From assembly GCF_016861975.1 (NCBI RefSeq), contig NZ_BOMB01000026.1, forward strand, positions 1 to 64,000: a stretch of DNA of 64,000 nt. The letters are read 5' to 3'. This DNA is from Actinocatenispora rupis (GTDB taxonomy: Bacteria; Actinomycetota; Actinomycetes; Mycobacteriales; Micromonosporaceae). Below the pieces are notes generated by a model, which saw nothing but the letters and a program-made list of their open reading frames with translations, searched no databases and was not told where the DNA came from. Shown here one piece after another: positions 36,714 to 44,540 of the stretch (position 1 is its first letter; every line of letters begins with the position of its first letter). Position numbers and translations under genes: made by a program.

Positions 36714-38420
36714 GTGCCTCCCATCACGCCCAAGCTGCCCACCCGACCGTGGCGCCGCCCGCGCGGTCGGCACATCGTCGTCTGCGGCGCCAACCAGCTC
36801 ACGTACCGGCTGGTCGAGGAACTCGTCACCCGGCACGGGGAGTACGTGACGGTCATCGTGCCGTCGCGGCAGGCGAACAAGGCGCCCGACATCGCCGCGC
36901 TCGACGGCGTCCGCATCGTCGTCGCCGAACGCCTGGACAGCAAGGCGTTCCGGGAGGCCGGGCTCAGCGAGGCGCGGTCCCTCGCGCTCGCCGCCGACGA
37001 CGACATGGGCAACCTGCACGCCGCGCTGCGCGCCCAGGAGTTCAACCGGCGGCTGCGGCTCGTCATCCGGATGTCCAACGCGAACCTGCGGGTCCGCATC
37101 CACGAACTCTTCGCCGACTGCACGGCGCTGCACGACGCGAGCACCGCGGCGCCCGCGTTCGTGGCGGCCGCGCTCGACCAGCCCGCCCCCGTACGGCTGC
37201 CCAGCCGTACGTTGATGCTCACCACCCGGCGCGACGTACCGCCCGAGCTGGTCGTGTGCGGGCTCGCGAGTACCAGCGACCGGCCCGGCCAGCCGCACCT
37301 GCTGCCCGACACCACCGCGCCCGACGACCTGGTCCTCGCCATGGCCGACGGCCAGCGCGACCCCGAACGCCGCCCGCACCGGCTCCCCACCCGACTGCGC
37401 CACGTCCTCCGCCTGTCCGTACGACGCAGCCTCGCCATGGTCGTCGCCGTCCTGTTCGGCCTCATCATCGCGGGCATCGCGCTACGCGTCGGCCTGCTCC
37501 ACCAGCCCCTGGGCTACTCGCTCTACGACACCGTCCTCACCATCGCCGGATCGGGCGACCCCAGCGAGCAGTACTCCGGGCTGGAGATGGTGATCCAGTC
37601 CGTCACCATGGTCGGCGGCATCGCCCTCGTACCCACGATCACCGCCGCGCTCGTCGACTGGGTCGTACGGGCCCGGCTCGCCGCCACCCGCGGCACCACC
37701 CCGCTGCCGCGCGAACGCCACGTCATCGTCACCGGACTCGGCGACGTCGGCTCCCGCATCGTCCAACAACTCGACGACATGGGCGAACGCGTCGTCGCCA
37801 TCGAACGCGACGAGAACAACCCCGCCGTCGACCTCTGCCGCCGCCGCGGCATCCCCGTCATCATCGGCGACGCCACCCGCGCCGGCACCCTCACCCGCGC
37901 CAACGTCGACACCTGCCGCGCACTCGTCCCCGTCACCAGCGACGACGTCGCCAACCTCGAAGTCGCACTCAACGCCCGCGCCACCCGACCCGAACTCCGC
38001 GTCGTCCTCCGACTCTTCGACGCCGACCTCGCCGCCCGCGTCGAAGAACACTTCGGCATCACCACCTCCCGCAGCGTCGCGTACCTCGCCGCCCCCGCGT
38101 TCGCCGCCGCCCTCGTCGAACGCCAGGTCATCAACACCATCCCGGTCGGCCGCCGCGTCCTCGTCATCGCCGACATCCCCGTCAACACCGGCGCACCACT
38201 CGCCGGCCAGCGCGTACACATGGTCGAAGAACCCGGCGAGACGCGCGTCATCGCCCTGCGTACCGGCGACGGCGAATGGATGTGGGCGCCCGCCGCCAAC
38301 CGGGTACTCCTCCCCGGCGAACGCGCCATCGTGCTCTCCACCCGGACCGGACTCGGACGGGTACTCGTCCGCAGCGAGCCGCCCACCCCGGACGCGCAGA
38401 CCGAGAGCGCGCTCACGTGA
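36714..38420 (+). CDS. Double-RCK, channel-like NAD-binding membrane protein
   Basis: 568 residues. Two TrkA-N/RCK domains flank a small membrane unit. RCK1 starts HIVVCGANQLTYRLVEELV (about 17). TM1 is SLAMVVAVLFGLIIAGIALRVGLL (about 238-262), then a pore-loop-like YSLYDTVLTIAGSGDP (about 268-283) and TM2 IQSVTMVGGIALVPTITAALVDWVV. RCK2 begins RHVIVTGLGDVGSRIVQQL (about 340). The layout resembles K+ channels, but the filter position reads AGSGD and not GYGD, so ion selectivity may differ or be lost. GTG at 36714 was chosen; no strong ribosome site is visible. It is preceded by about 160 bases without a supported gene. Confidence 0.8.
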   Translation: MPPITPKLPTRPWRRPRGRHIVVCGANQLTYRLVEELVTRHGEYVTVIVPSRQANKAPDIAALDGVRIVVAERLDSKAFREAGLSEARSLALAADDDMGNLHAALRAQEFNRRLRLVIRMSNANLRVRIHELFADCTALHDASTAAPAFVAAALDQPAPVRLPSRTLMLTTRRDVPPELVVCGLASTSDRPGQPHLLPDTTAPDDLVLAMADGQRDPERRPHRLPTRLRHVLRLSVRRSLAMVVAVLFGLIIAGIALRVGLLHQPLGYSLYDTVLTIAGSGDPSEQYSGLEMVIQSVTMVGGIALVPTITAALVDWVVRARLAATRGTTPLPRERHVIVTGLGDVGSRIVQQLDDMGERVVAIERDENNPAVDLCRRRGIPVIIGDATRAGTLTRANVDTCRALVPVTSDDVANLEVALNARATRPELRVVLRLFDADLAARVEEHFGITTSRSVAYLAAPAFAAALVERQVINTIPVGRRVLVIADIPVNTGAPLAGQRVHMVEEPGETRVIALRTGDGEWMWAPAANRVLLPGERAIVLSTRTGLGRVLVRSEPPTPDAQTESALT

Positions 38421-38426
38421 CCGGCG

Positions 38427-38456
38427 TTGTCCACAGGTACGCGGGGGTTGTCCACA
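38427..38456 (+). promoter_or_regulatory. Second pair of DnaA-box-like motifs
   Basis: TTGTCCACA at 38427-38435 and 38448-38456, 21 bp apart, seven bases after the stop of the channel-like gene. The second copy continues AGGCGGTGG, identical to the pair at 2507-2537. Confidence 0.5.
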
Positions 38457-38896
38457 GGCGGTGGCGCGCGCCGCGATCGGCGCCCCGAAACGACTAGAAT
38501 TGCCGCCGGGGTGCCCCCCAGGGTGGGTGGGGGAAGCTCTTCTGGCGGCGCAACTTTCGCGATGCGGCCTTGCGTTGCTGCCCGCGTGGGCCGCGTTCCT
38601 TGCACGCGACCGGGCGGGGCCACGCCGCCGCCCGCCACTTGGTCCCGCATGACCGCGTCCGCTGCGATGCCAACGCCTCATCCGCTTGCGCTGTAACGGA
38701 TTCCGAGTCCCACCGTCCACCAGCGCCACCGTCCCGCCACCGAAACGGGCACGCCAGCGTCACGTACGGCGTCGACGAAACGACCACGCGGCGACCGCCC
38801 CACCGTCGTAAGTAACGGAACCTGCCCCAACGCCGCTCAGCTGCACACGTACGAAACGCGCTGCGCCCGGCGCCCGTCCGTGGCCACACTGTCCCC
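38457..38896. other. Intergenic region with a C/G-run hairpin
   Basis: 440 bases with no supported gene. TTGCCGCC (38500-38507) and GGCGGCGCAA (38544-38553) can pair with one bulge around an interior of C6 and several G runs (GGGTGGGTGGGGG). The G runs (38520-38533) could also form a quadruplex. A small open frame covers it, but its composition is not convincing. Confidence 0.4.
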
Positions 38897-39628
38897 GTGT
38901 ACTCCGATGCTGACGCTGCTGCGCTGTACGACGTGACGAATCCGTGGGATCCGGACCGGTACGCGAGCGACAGGTTCTATCACGACCTGGTGATGGCGGC
39001 GGATTCCGTACTGGATGTGGGCTGCGGTACGGGTGGGATGTTGCGGCTGGCGCGGGAGTCGGGCCATGCGGGGCGGTTGACGGGGATCGACCCTTACGTG
39101 GCCGCACTGGACCGGGCCCGGCGCCGTACGGATGTGGAGTGGTGTGTCGGCACGGCGGCGGATGCGGCGTGGGACGGCGTGTTCGAGTTGGCGACGATGA
39201 CGAGTCACGCGTTCCAGTTCCTGGTGGGGGATGCGGAGCTGCGGGCGTCGCTGGCGGCGGTGCGGGGGTCGTTGCTGCCGGGTGGCCGGTTCGCGTTCGA
39301 GACGCGGCATCCGCAGGCGCGGGCGTGGTTGGACTGGAACCCGTCGCGGGCGGAGGATCTGGTGGACGCGCGCCGCCGCCCGCTCCGTTCCTGGTACGAG
39401 GTGGAGTCGGTGGCGGGTGACGTGGTGACGTTCACGGGGACGACGGCGGAGCGGGACGGCACGGTGCTGCGCGTGGATCGGACGAGGCTGCGGTTCCTGT
39501 CGGAGCCGGCGCTGGACGCGTACCTGGTGGCGGCGGGTTTCACGGTCGACGCCCGGTACGGCGACTGGGGCGGCGGGCCGGTCACGGCGGCGAGTACCGA
39601 GATCGTGACGGTGGCCCGCCGCCTGTGA
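38897..39628 (+). CDS. Class I SAM-dependent methyltransferase
   Basis: 243 residues. The SAM-binding loop is SVLDVGCGTGGMLRLARE (about 37-54), the acidic residue after strand 2 is in LTGIDPYVAALDRARRR, and MTSHAFQFLVGD occupies the motif IV position. After the Rossmann part, a C-terminal beta-rich segment (SWYEVESVAGDVVTFTGTTA, then RLRFLSEPALDAYLVAAGFTV) is typical of small-molecule methyltransferases. The GTG start is inferred from the reading-frame limit; no strong ribosome site. Substrate unknown. Confidence 0.88.
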   Translation: MYSDADAAALYDVTNPWDPDRYASDRFYHDLVMAADSVLDVGCGTGGMLRLARESGHAGRLTGIDPYVAALDRARRRTDVEWCVGTAADAAWDGVFELATMTSHAFQFLVGDAELRASLAAVRGSLLPGGRFAFETRHPQARAWLDWNPSRAEDLVDARRRPLRSWYEVESVAGDVVTFTGTTAERDGTVLRVDRTRLRFLSEPALDAYLVAAGFTVDARYGDWGGGPVTAASTEIVTVARRL

Positions 39629-39635
39629 TCCGCTC

Positions 39636-39774
39636 GGGCGTGTCCGCACAGGGCCGGTCGAGCCGGACTCCGTTCGTTGTCTCGCAAGTCGGAGGGGGCA
39701 CACCGGTGTCGTCTGCGCTCGTCCGACAACGCGAGGCGGCGAATGCGCGGCCAGCACCCTGTGCAGACACGCCC
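39636..39774. repeat. Long inverted repeat in the convergent intergenic region
   Basis: Arms 39636-39653 (GGGCGTGTCCGCACAGGG) and 39757-39774 match in 17 of 18 positions, with 103 bases between. The interior also has weak internal complementarity around TCGCAAGTCGGA and TCCGACAACGCGA. The right arm ends on the stop codon of the BNR-repeat gene. No flanking target duplication is visible. Confidence 0.75.
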
Positions 39775-40808
39775 TACCGGCGGAGGACGGCGATGCGGCC
39801 GTCGGTGCCGGAGGCCCAGCAGGTACCGCCGGCGCACTGGACGGCGTCGTAGCTGTCGTGGTCGAACCGGGTCCAGGTACGGCCGGCGTCGGTGGAGATG
39901 TCGCTGCCGGTGGGGCCGACGGCGAGCACGGTGCGTCCGGTCAGCCAGGCCGCCCCGGACCGGTACTCGCCGGGTCCGTCGCCACCGACCCAGCTGCGCC
40001 CGCCGTCGCTGGTACCGGCCTGGGAGTGTGGGGCGGCGGTGGGGGCGAGGTAGTCGCCGCCGAGGGCGATGCCGTGCCGCGGGTCGTGGAACGCGAGGGA
40101 GAAGATCCCGGCCGACGCGGAGCTCGGTACTCCCGTGTCGGTGTACGTCCAGGTGTGGCCGCCGTCGTCGGACCGGTACACGCGGGCCGCGGCGCCACCG
40201 CCGGACGCCAGGTACGCGGTGCGGCCGGCGGTGACGAGGCAGGTGCCGCTGGCGGCGAAGCCGGCCTCGCCGGGCTGGGCGGCGGGCATCCCGTCGGACG
40301 GCAGTACGGTCCAGTGGTGTCCACCGTCCACAGTGGACAGAATGCGGAACTTCCCGTCCACCGGGTCGGACATCGCGAGCCCGTGCCACCGGTCGTAGAA
40401 GGCGGTGCAGTCGTAGAACGCGGCCGGATCGGTGTTGCGGAAGCCCAGCGTCCAGTGCGCACCGCCGTCGTCCGTCACGTAGATCCGGGACGCGTCGCCC
40501 TCGCCGATCGTCAACGCCACCGCGTGCCGCGCGTCCGTCGCCTCGATGTCCCGGAACTCCAGCCCCGCGGCATCCGCCGGCGACACGTCCGCCCAGCGCC
40601 GGCCGCCGTCGACCGTACGCAGCACCACGCCGCCGGCCCCGGCCACCCACGCCACGCGCGGCGACACCGCCGCCAGCCCGCGGAACTGACCGCCTCCACT
40701 GTGGACGGTCCGCCACTCCGGAGTACCAGGGTGGGCGGTGGCGGGGGTGGCCGCGAGCACCGCCACGCCGGCAGCGGCGAGTACGCCGAACGATCCGAGT
40801 CTCCTCAT
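39774..40808 (-). CDS. Secreted BNR/Asp-box beta-propeller protein
   Basis: 344 residues. The signal peptide is LGSFGVLAAAGVAVLAATPATAH with an A-T-A cleavage site. At least four Asp-box motifs of the S/T-x-D-x-G-x-x-W type follow: TVDGGRRWADV, VTDDGGAHWTLG, STVDGGHHWTVL, RSDDGGHTWTYT, TSDGGRSWVGG and STDAGRTWTRF. This is the repeat of sialidases and YCF48-like propellers. No sialidase catalytic set is evident, so a glycan-binding or assembly role is as likely as hydrolysis. The start at 40808 gives the better signal peptide; 40832 is the longer alternative. Confidence 0.85.
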   Translation of the reverse strand: MRRLGSFGVLAAAGVAVLAATPATAHPGTPEWRTVHSGGGQFRGLAAVSPRVAWVAGAGGVVLRTVDGGRRWADVSPADAAGLEFRDIEATDARHAVALTIGEGDASRIYVTDDGGAHWTLGFRNTDPAAFYDCTAFYDRWHGLAMSDPVDGKFRILSTVDGGHHWTVLPSDGMPAAQPGEAGFAASGTCLVTAGRTAYLASGGGAAARVYRSDDGGHTWTYTDTGVPSSASAGIFSLAFHDPRHGIALGGDYLAPTAAPHSQAGTSDGGRSWVGGDGPGEYRSGAAWLTGRTVLAVGPTGSDISTDAGRTWTRFDHDSYDAVQCAGGTCWASGTDGRIAVLRR

Positions 40809-40848
40809 GCCGACGGAACCTACCGCCCCCACGACCCCCGGTCGAGAG

Positions 40849-42057
40849 TCAGCCGGTCGCGTCCAGGTCGTCGCCGAGCACCGCCCGCTCGTCCGGCTTG
40901 TACGCCAGCACGTTGTCCAGGAACGAGATCAGCGCGATGTGCATGCCGACGTCGAGCCCGGCCTCCTCCGACATGTACCACCGGTGGTCGAGCAGCTGGT
41001 GGAACAGTTCCGTCGGCTCCAACTTGCCGCGCAGCTCCGCCGGCACCGCCCGCACCACCGGCTCGAACACGTCGGTCAGCCAGTGCGCCGCGGCGATCTG
41101 CTCGTCGTCGATGTCGTTCGCCGCCCGGTACGTGTCCAGGTCGTTGAGCAACGAACGCGCCTGGTTCTCCTCCGCGTCCAACCCCGTCAACGCCTGCAAC
41201 CGGCGCGCATGGTGCCCCGAGTCCACCACCTTCGGCCGCACCCGGTACGAGTCGCCGGCCTCCGCCGTGCTCATCGACATCTCCGCCACGTCGAACCCCA
41301 GATCGTTCAACCGGCGGATCCGCGACTCCAGCTTGTGCCGCTCCCGCCGACCGATCACCTGCTCGTACGTGATCTCGTGCCAGAGCCCCTCGTACCGCTC
41401 GACGACCTGCTCCGACACCCACTCCGGATCGATCGACGGATGCAGGAAACCGCCCGCCTCCAGATCCAGCGCCTCGCCGAAGATGTTGACCCGCGCCAAC
41501 TCCAGATCCTCGTCCCGCTGCCCCGCCGACAACTGGTTGTGCAGCGCGCCCGTCTCCGCATCCACCAGGTACGCCGCGAACGCGCCCGCGTCCCGCCGGA
41601 ACAACGTGTTCGACAGCGAGCAGTCACCCCAGAAGAAACCCGTCAGATGCAGCCGTACCAACAGCGCCGCCAGCGCGTCCAGCAGCCGGTTCATCGTGTC
41701 CGGCTTCAACGTGTGCGCGAACAGCGCCCGGTACGGCAGCGAGAACTGCAGATGCCGCGTGATCAACGCCGGCTCCAGCGGGGCGCCCTCCGGATCCACC
41801 CGGTCGTGCACCACCGCCACCGCCTCGACCGCCGGCGCGTCCAACCGCTCCAACCCGCGCAGCAGCCCGTACTCCCGCTCCGCGACGCGCTGACCGGTCT
41901 CCTTCACCGCGTACACCACGTCGCCGAGCCGGACGAACCGGACCACGTGCCGGGAGATGCCGCGCGGCAGCGCGACCAGCCAGTCGGCCGGCCACTCCGT
42001 CAGCGGCTTCTCCCACGGCAGGTCCAGCAGGGCCGGATCGGTGAGCGCGGAGGTCAT
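40849..42057 (-). CDS. DUF4032 protein with kinase-like fold
   Basis: About 402 residues. The N-terminal half resembles the lipopolysaccharide-kinase/aminoglycoside-phosphotransferase fold: VVYAVKETGQRVAEREYGLLRGL (ATP-Lys and Glu), LHLTGFFWGDCSLSNTLF (catalytic-loop-like D and N), and AAYLVDAETG (DFG-equivalent D). The C-terminal half is the DUF4032 region, with HEITYEQVIGRRERHKLESRIRRLNDLGFDV and HRWYMSEEAGLDVG. The biochemical role is unknown. The ATG at 42057 has GAGG seven bases upstream; a GTG at 42063 is the alternative. Confidence 0.85.
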   Translation of the reverse strand: MTSALTDPALLDLPWEKPLTEWPADWLVALPRGISRHVVRFVRLGDVVYAVKETGQRVAEREYGLLRGLERLDAPAVEAVAVVHDRVDPEGAPLEPALITRHLQFSLPYRALFAHTLKPDTMNRLLDALAALLVRLHLTGFFWGDCSLSNTLFRRDAGAFAAYLVDAETGALHNQLSAGQRDEDLELARVNIFGEALDLEAGGFLHPSIDPEWVSEQVVERYEGLWHEITYEQVIGRRERHKLESRIRRLNDLGFDVAEMSMSTAEAGDSYRVRPKVVDSGHHARRLQALTGLDAEENQARSLLNDLDTYRAANDIDDEQIAAAHWLTDVFEPVVRAVPAELRGKLEPTELFHQLLDHRWYMSEEAGLDVGMHIALISFLDNVLAYKPDERAVLGDDLDATG

Positions 42058-42180
42058 CTGCACGCCTCACAGCATGACGCCCGGACGTGTCGGGCGGCAG
42101 CCCATCGAGCCAGTGAGGATGATCGCTGTCCGGTTCGGGCGTGCGTTCCGGGCGGGTGCGGCGTTGTTGGTTGTACTTCC

Positions 42181-42229
42181 CAACTGTTCAATTGTTCAAC
42201 TGTCCCATTGTTGAACAATTGAACAGTTG
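42181..42229. promoter_or_regulatory. A/T-rich complex dyad, copy 2
   Basis: A perfect inverted repeat: 20-base arms 42181-42200 and 42210-42229 around the loop TGTCCCATT. Positions 42185-42230 match copy 1 at 17442-17487 with a single difference in the loop (C for T). It lies 101 bases before the start of the secreted protease gene and about 120 bases upstream of the divergent DUF4032 gene. Confidence 0.85.
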
Positions 42230-42330
42230 AACAATCGATGATGAAGACTCCTCAGCGTACGTGGTCGCACACGTACCGCATCCATCTCGGCGGGCGCCTC
42301 GTTGTACGCCCGAGGAGAGAGGAGCGGTAC

Positions 42331-43713
42331 ATGACACGTCGTCGGACCGTCCTGCTCGTCGCGGGTGCGTGCGCGGTCGCCGCGCTGGCCGTGGCGAGCG
42401 ACGCGGTGGCGGGGGGACCGGTCAGTGGGCAGTTGCTGCCCGCGCGGCACACCGAGGCCCGGTTGGCCGCGCGGGACAGTGGCGGCCACACCGCCGCATC
42501 CGGCCGCACCGCCGCATCCGGTACGTCCGGCGCGGAGTCCGGTGCGGCTGCGCGGGCGTCGGGGCCGCAGCGCCGTTCGGCGGCGAAACCGCGTACGGAG
42601 CCGGCCGCGGGCGGGGTCGAGGAGGCGGGCCGGCAGGACACGGTCACGCAGCCGGTGGGGTACTCGGGGAAGCCGACGGTCCGGTTCAGCTACCCGGGCG
42701 CGAGCTACGTCAAGGTCCACTTCTCCCGCCTGCTCGTACGTCCGGGTGACTCGGTGACGGTCTCGGATCCGTCGGGGGCGCAGAAGTACACGTACACGGC
42801 GGATCCGCGGTTGGTGCGGGTGCCGGGGGATTCGCCGGCGACGGAGAGCGGCCGGGACGGCTTCTGGGCCATGTCGATCACCGGTGACACGGCGGTGGTG
42901 GCGCTGCACAAGGCGTTGCCGGGGCCGTCGCTGGGGAAGTTCGGTGTGGACGTGGACCGGGTGGCGCACGGGTTCACCAGCGCGCAGCGGTCGGCGCGTA
43001 CGCATGACGAGCGGCTGGCGGCGGGTGGCCGTGAGCCGGAGAGCGTGTGCGGGAACGACGACACGCAGGACGCGGTCTGCTACCGGACGAGCCACCCGGT
43101 GGAGTACCAGCACAGCCTGCCGGTGGCGCGGCTGCTGATCAACGGCACGACGTTGTGTACGGCGTGGCGGGTCACCGCGGACGACCGGATGTTGACGAAC
43201 AACCACTGCCTGGGTGACCAGGGCGACGTCAGCAACACCGAGGTCTGGTTCAACTACCAGTGCAGCGCGTGCGGCGGTCAGGCGACGGAGCAGGTGACGA
43301 AGGTACCGGCGGACAAGCTGCTGCGTACGGACAAGACGCTGGACTACTCGCTGTTCTCGGTGTCGAACTTCGACGCGGTGAAGCGCTTCGGATACCTGGG
43401 GCTGGACATCCGTACGCCGAGGTCGGGTGAGCAGGTCTACATCCCGCAGCATCCGGAGGGCGACCCGACGAAGCTCGCCATCTCGTCGGACCAGGACCCG
43501 AACTCGACGTGCGAGATCGAGCAGGCCACGATCGACGGGTACGCCAGCAACTCGGACACCGCGTACCGGTGCGACACGGCGCCGGGGTCGTCGGGTTCGC
43601 CGGTCATCTCCGAACGCACCAACCGGGTCATCGCCCTGCACCATCTCGGCGGCTGCCCGAACAGCGGAGTACGGATCGACCTCATCTACGCGCAGATCAA
43701 GTCGCTGCTCTGA
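42331..43713 (+). CDS. Secreted trypsin-like serine protease
   Basis: 460 residues from the ATG with AGGAGAGAGGAG upstream. The signal peptide is VLLVAGACAVAALAVASDAVAG. A pro-like region and a small beta domain (VRFSYPGASYVKVHFSRL) run to about 230. The chymotrypsin-fold domain follows, with His in MLTNNHCLG (about 292), Asp in TLDYSLFSV (about 337) and Ser in DTAPGSSGSPVI (about 420), so the triad is complete. Paired cysteines (CGNDDTQDAVC, QCSACGG, STCEIE, RCD) suggest disulfides. It resembles lysyl-endopeptidase-like secreted proteases. The A/T-rich dyad lies upstream and a terminator follows. Confidence 0.9.
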   Translation: MTRRRTVLLVAGACAVAALAVASDAVAGGPVSGQLLPARHTEARLAARDSGGHTAASGRTAASGTSGAESGAAARASGPQRRSAAKPRTEPAAGGVEEAGRQDTVTQPVGYSGKPTVRFSYPGASYVKVHFSRLLVRPGDSVTVSDPSGAQKYTYTADPRLVRVPGDSPATESGRDGFWAMSITGDTAVVALHKALPGPSLGKFGVDVDRVAHGFTSAQRSARTHDERLAAGGREPESVCGNDDTQDAVCYRTSHPVEYQHSLPVARLLINGTTLCTAWRVTADDRMLTNNHCLGDQGDVSNTEVWFNYQCSACGGQATEQVTKVPADKLLRTDKTLDYSLFSVSNFDAVKRFGYLGLDIRTPRSGEQVYIPQHPEGDPTKLAISSDQDPNSTCEIEQATIDGYASNSDTAYRCDTAPGSSGSPVISERTNRVIALHHLGGCPNSGVRIDLIYAQIKSLL

Positions 43714-43726
43714 GCCGGTCGGCCGC

Positions 43727-43758
43727 GGGCCCGGACGTCCAACCGGACATCCGGGCCC
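43727..43758 (+). terminator. Terminator after the secreted protease gene
   Basis: GGGCCCGGACGTCC (43727-43740) and GGACATCCGGGCCC (43745-43758) form a 14-bp stem with one wobble, a 4-base loop and TTT directly after, 14 bases past the stop. Confidence 0.85.
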
Positions 43759-43841
43759 TTTCCGCGCCGTACTGTCGCTGGCCCTCCGACGTGCGGGTAC
43801 GGTCGTGGCGTCGGGAGGCGGTCGACGGCGAGGGGGCGCGC

Positions 43842-44540
43842 ATGGCGGGGCCCGCTGCCGTCGCCGTACGGTCGGTGCCGCGCGGCGGCTGGTGGCCGGA
43901 CGTGGGGCTGCTGGCGGGGTTCGTCGCGATCACCGGCGCGTTGCTGGTGTGGCCGCCGCTGCTGCGCCTCGACCTCGCCGTACGGGACGGCTCCGACGCG
44001 CACCGTCCGCCCGTGGCGTACTGGACGGCCTGGACGGCGAACCATCTCGGCCAGGGCACCCCGCTCGCGGTGCTGGCGCTCGTCGTGGCGCTGGTGCTGT
44101 GCTGGCGGGCCCGTTCGGTGCGGCCGGTGTTGCCGGTGCTCGGCGCCGAGATCCTCACGTACTGCGTGGTCGGGCCGTTGAAGCTGTGGACCGAGCGCGG
44201 CGCCCCGCACTACGGTTCGGTCGCGCTGTTCTCCGAGCCGCACCAGACGTCGTACCCGTCGGGACATCTGGTCAACACCATCGTCTGGTACGCGGTGCTC
44301 GCGGGGCTGCTGTCGGGCTGGCTGCCGGCCGCCGCACGTACCGCGCTGCGGGTCGTACCGGTCGCGGTGGTCGCGGTGACCACCGTCTACCTCGGGTACC
44401 ACTGGTTCACGGACACGCTCGCCGGCCTGCTGCTGGGCGTACTCCTGGGTCGGCTGCTGGCCCGGGTGCCGTGGCAGCGCGTGCCGGTGCCGGCGGCCCT
44501 GGACCCCGGCCCGCGCGATGCCGACCGGGGGACGGGCTGA
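43842..44540 (+). CDS. PAP2-family membrane phosphatase
   Basis: 232 residues, about six TM helices. The three PAP2 motifs are present: KLWTERGAPHYG (weak K-x6-RP version), SYPSGHLVN (PSGH) and YHWFTDTLAG (SR-x5-H-x3-D type, here with HWFTD). Such enzymes dephosphorylate undecaprenyl pyrophosphate, phosphatidic acid or phosphatidylglycerol phosphate. The ATG at 43842 has GAGGGGGCG. The next gene is a paralogue that overlaps or abuts it, so this is a tandem duplication. Confidence 0.85.
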   Translation: MAGPAAVAVRSVPRGGWWPDVGLLAGFVAITGALLVWPPLLRLDLAVRDGSDAHRPPVAYWTAWTANHLGQGTPLAVLALVVALVLCWRARSVRPVLPVLGAEILTYCVVGPLKLWTERGAPHYGSVALFSEPHQTSYPSGHLVNTIVWYAVLAGLLSGWLPAAARTALRVVPVAVVAVTTVYLGYHWFTDTLAGLLLGVLLGRLLARVPWQRVPVPAALDPGPRDADRGTG

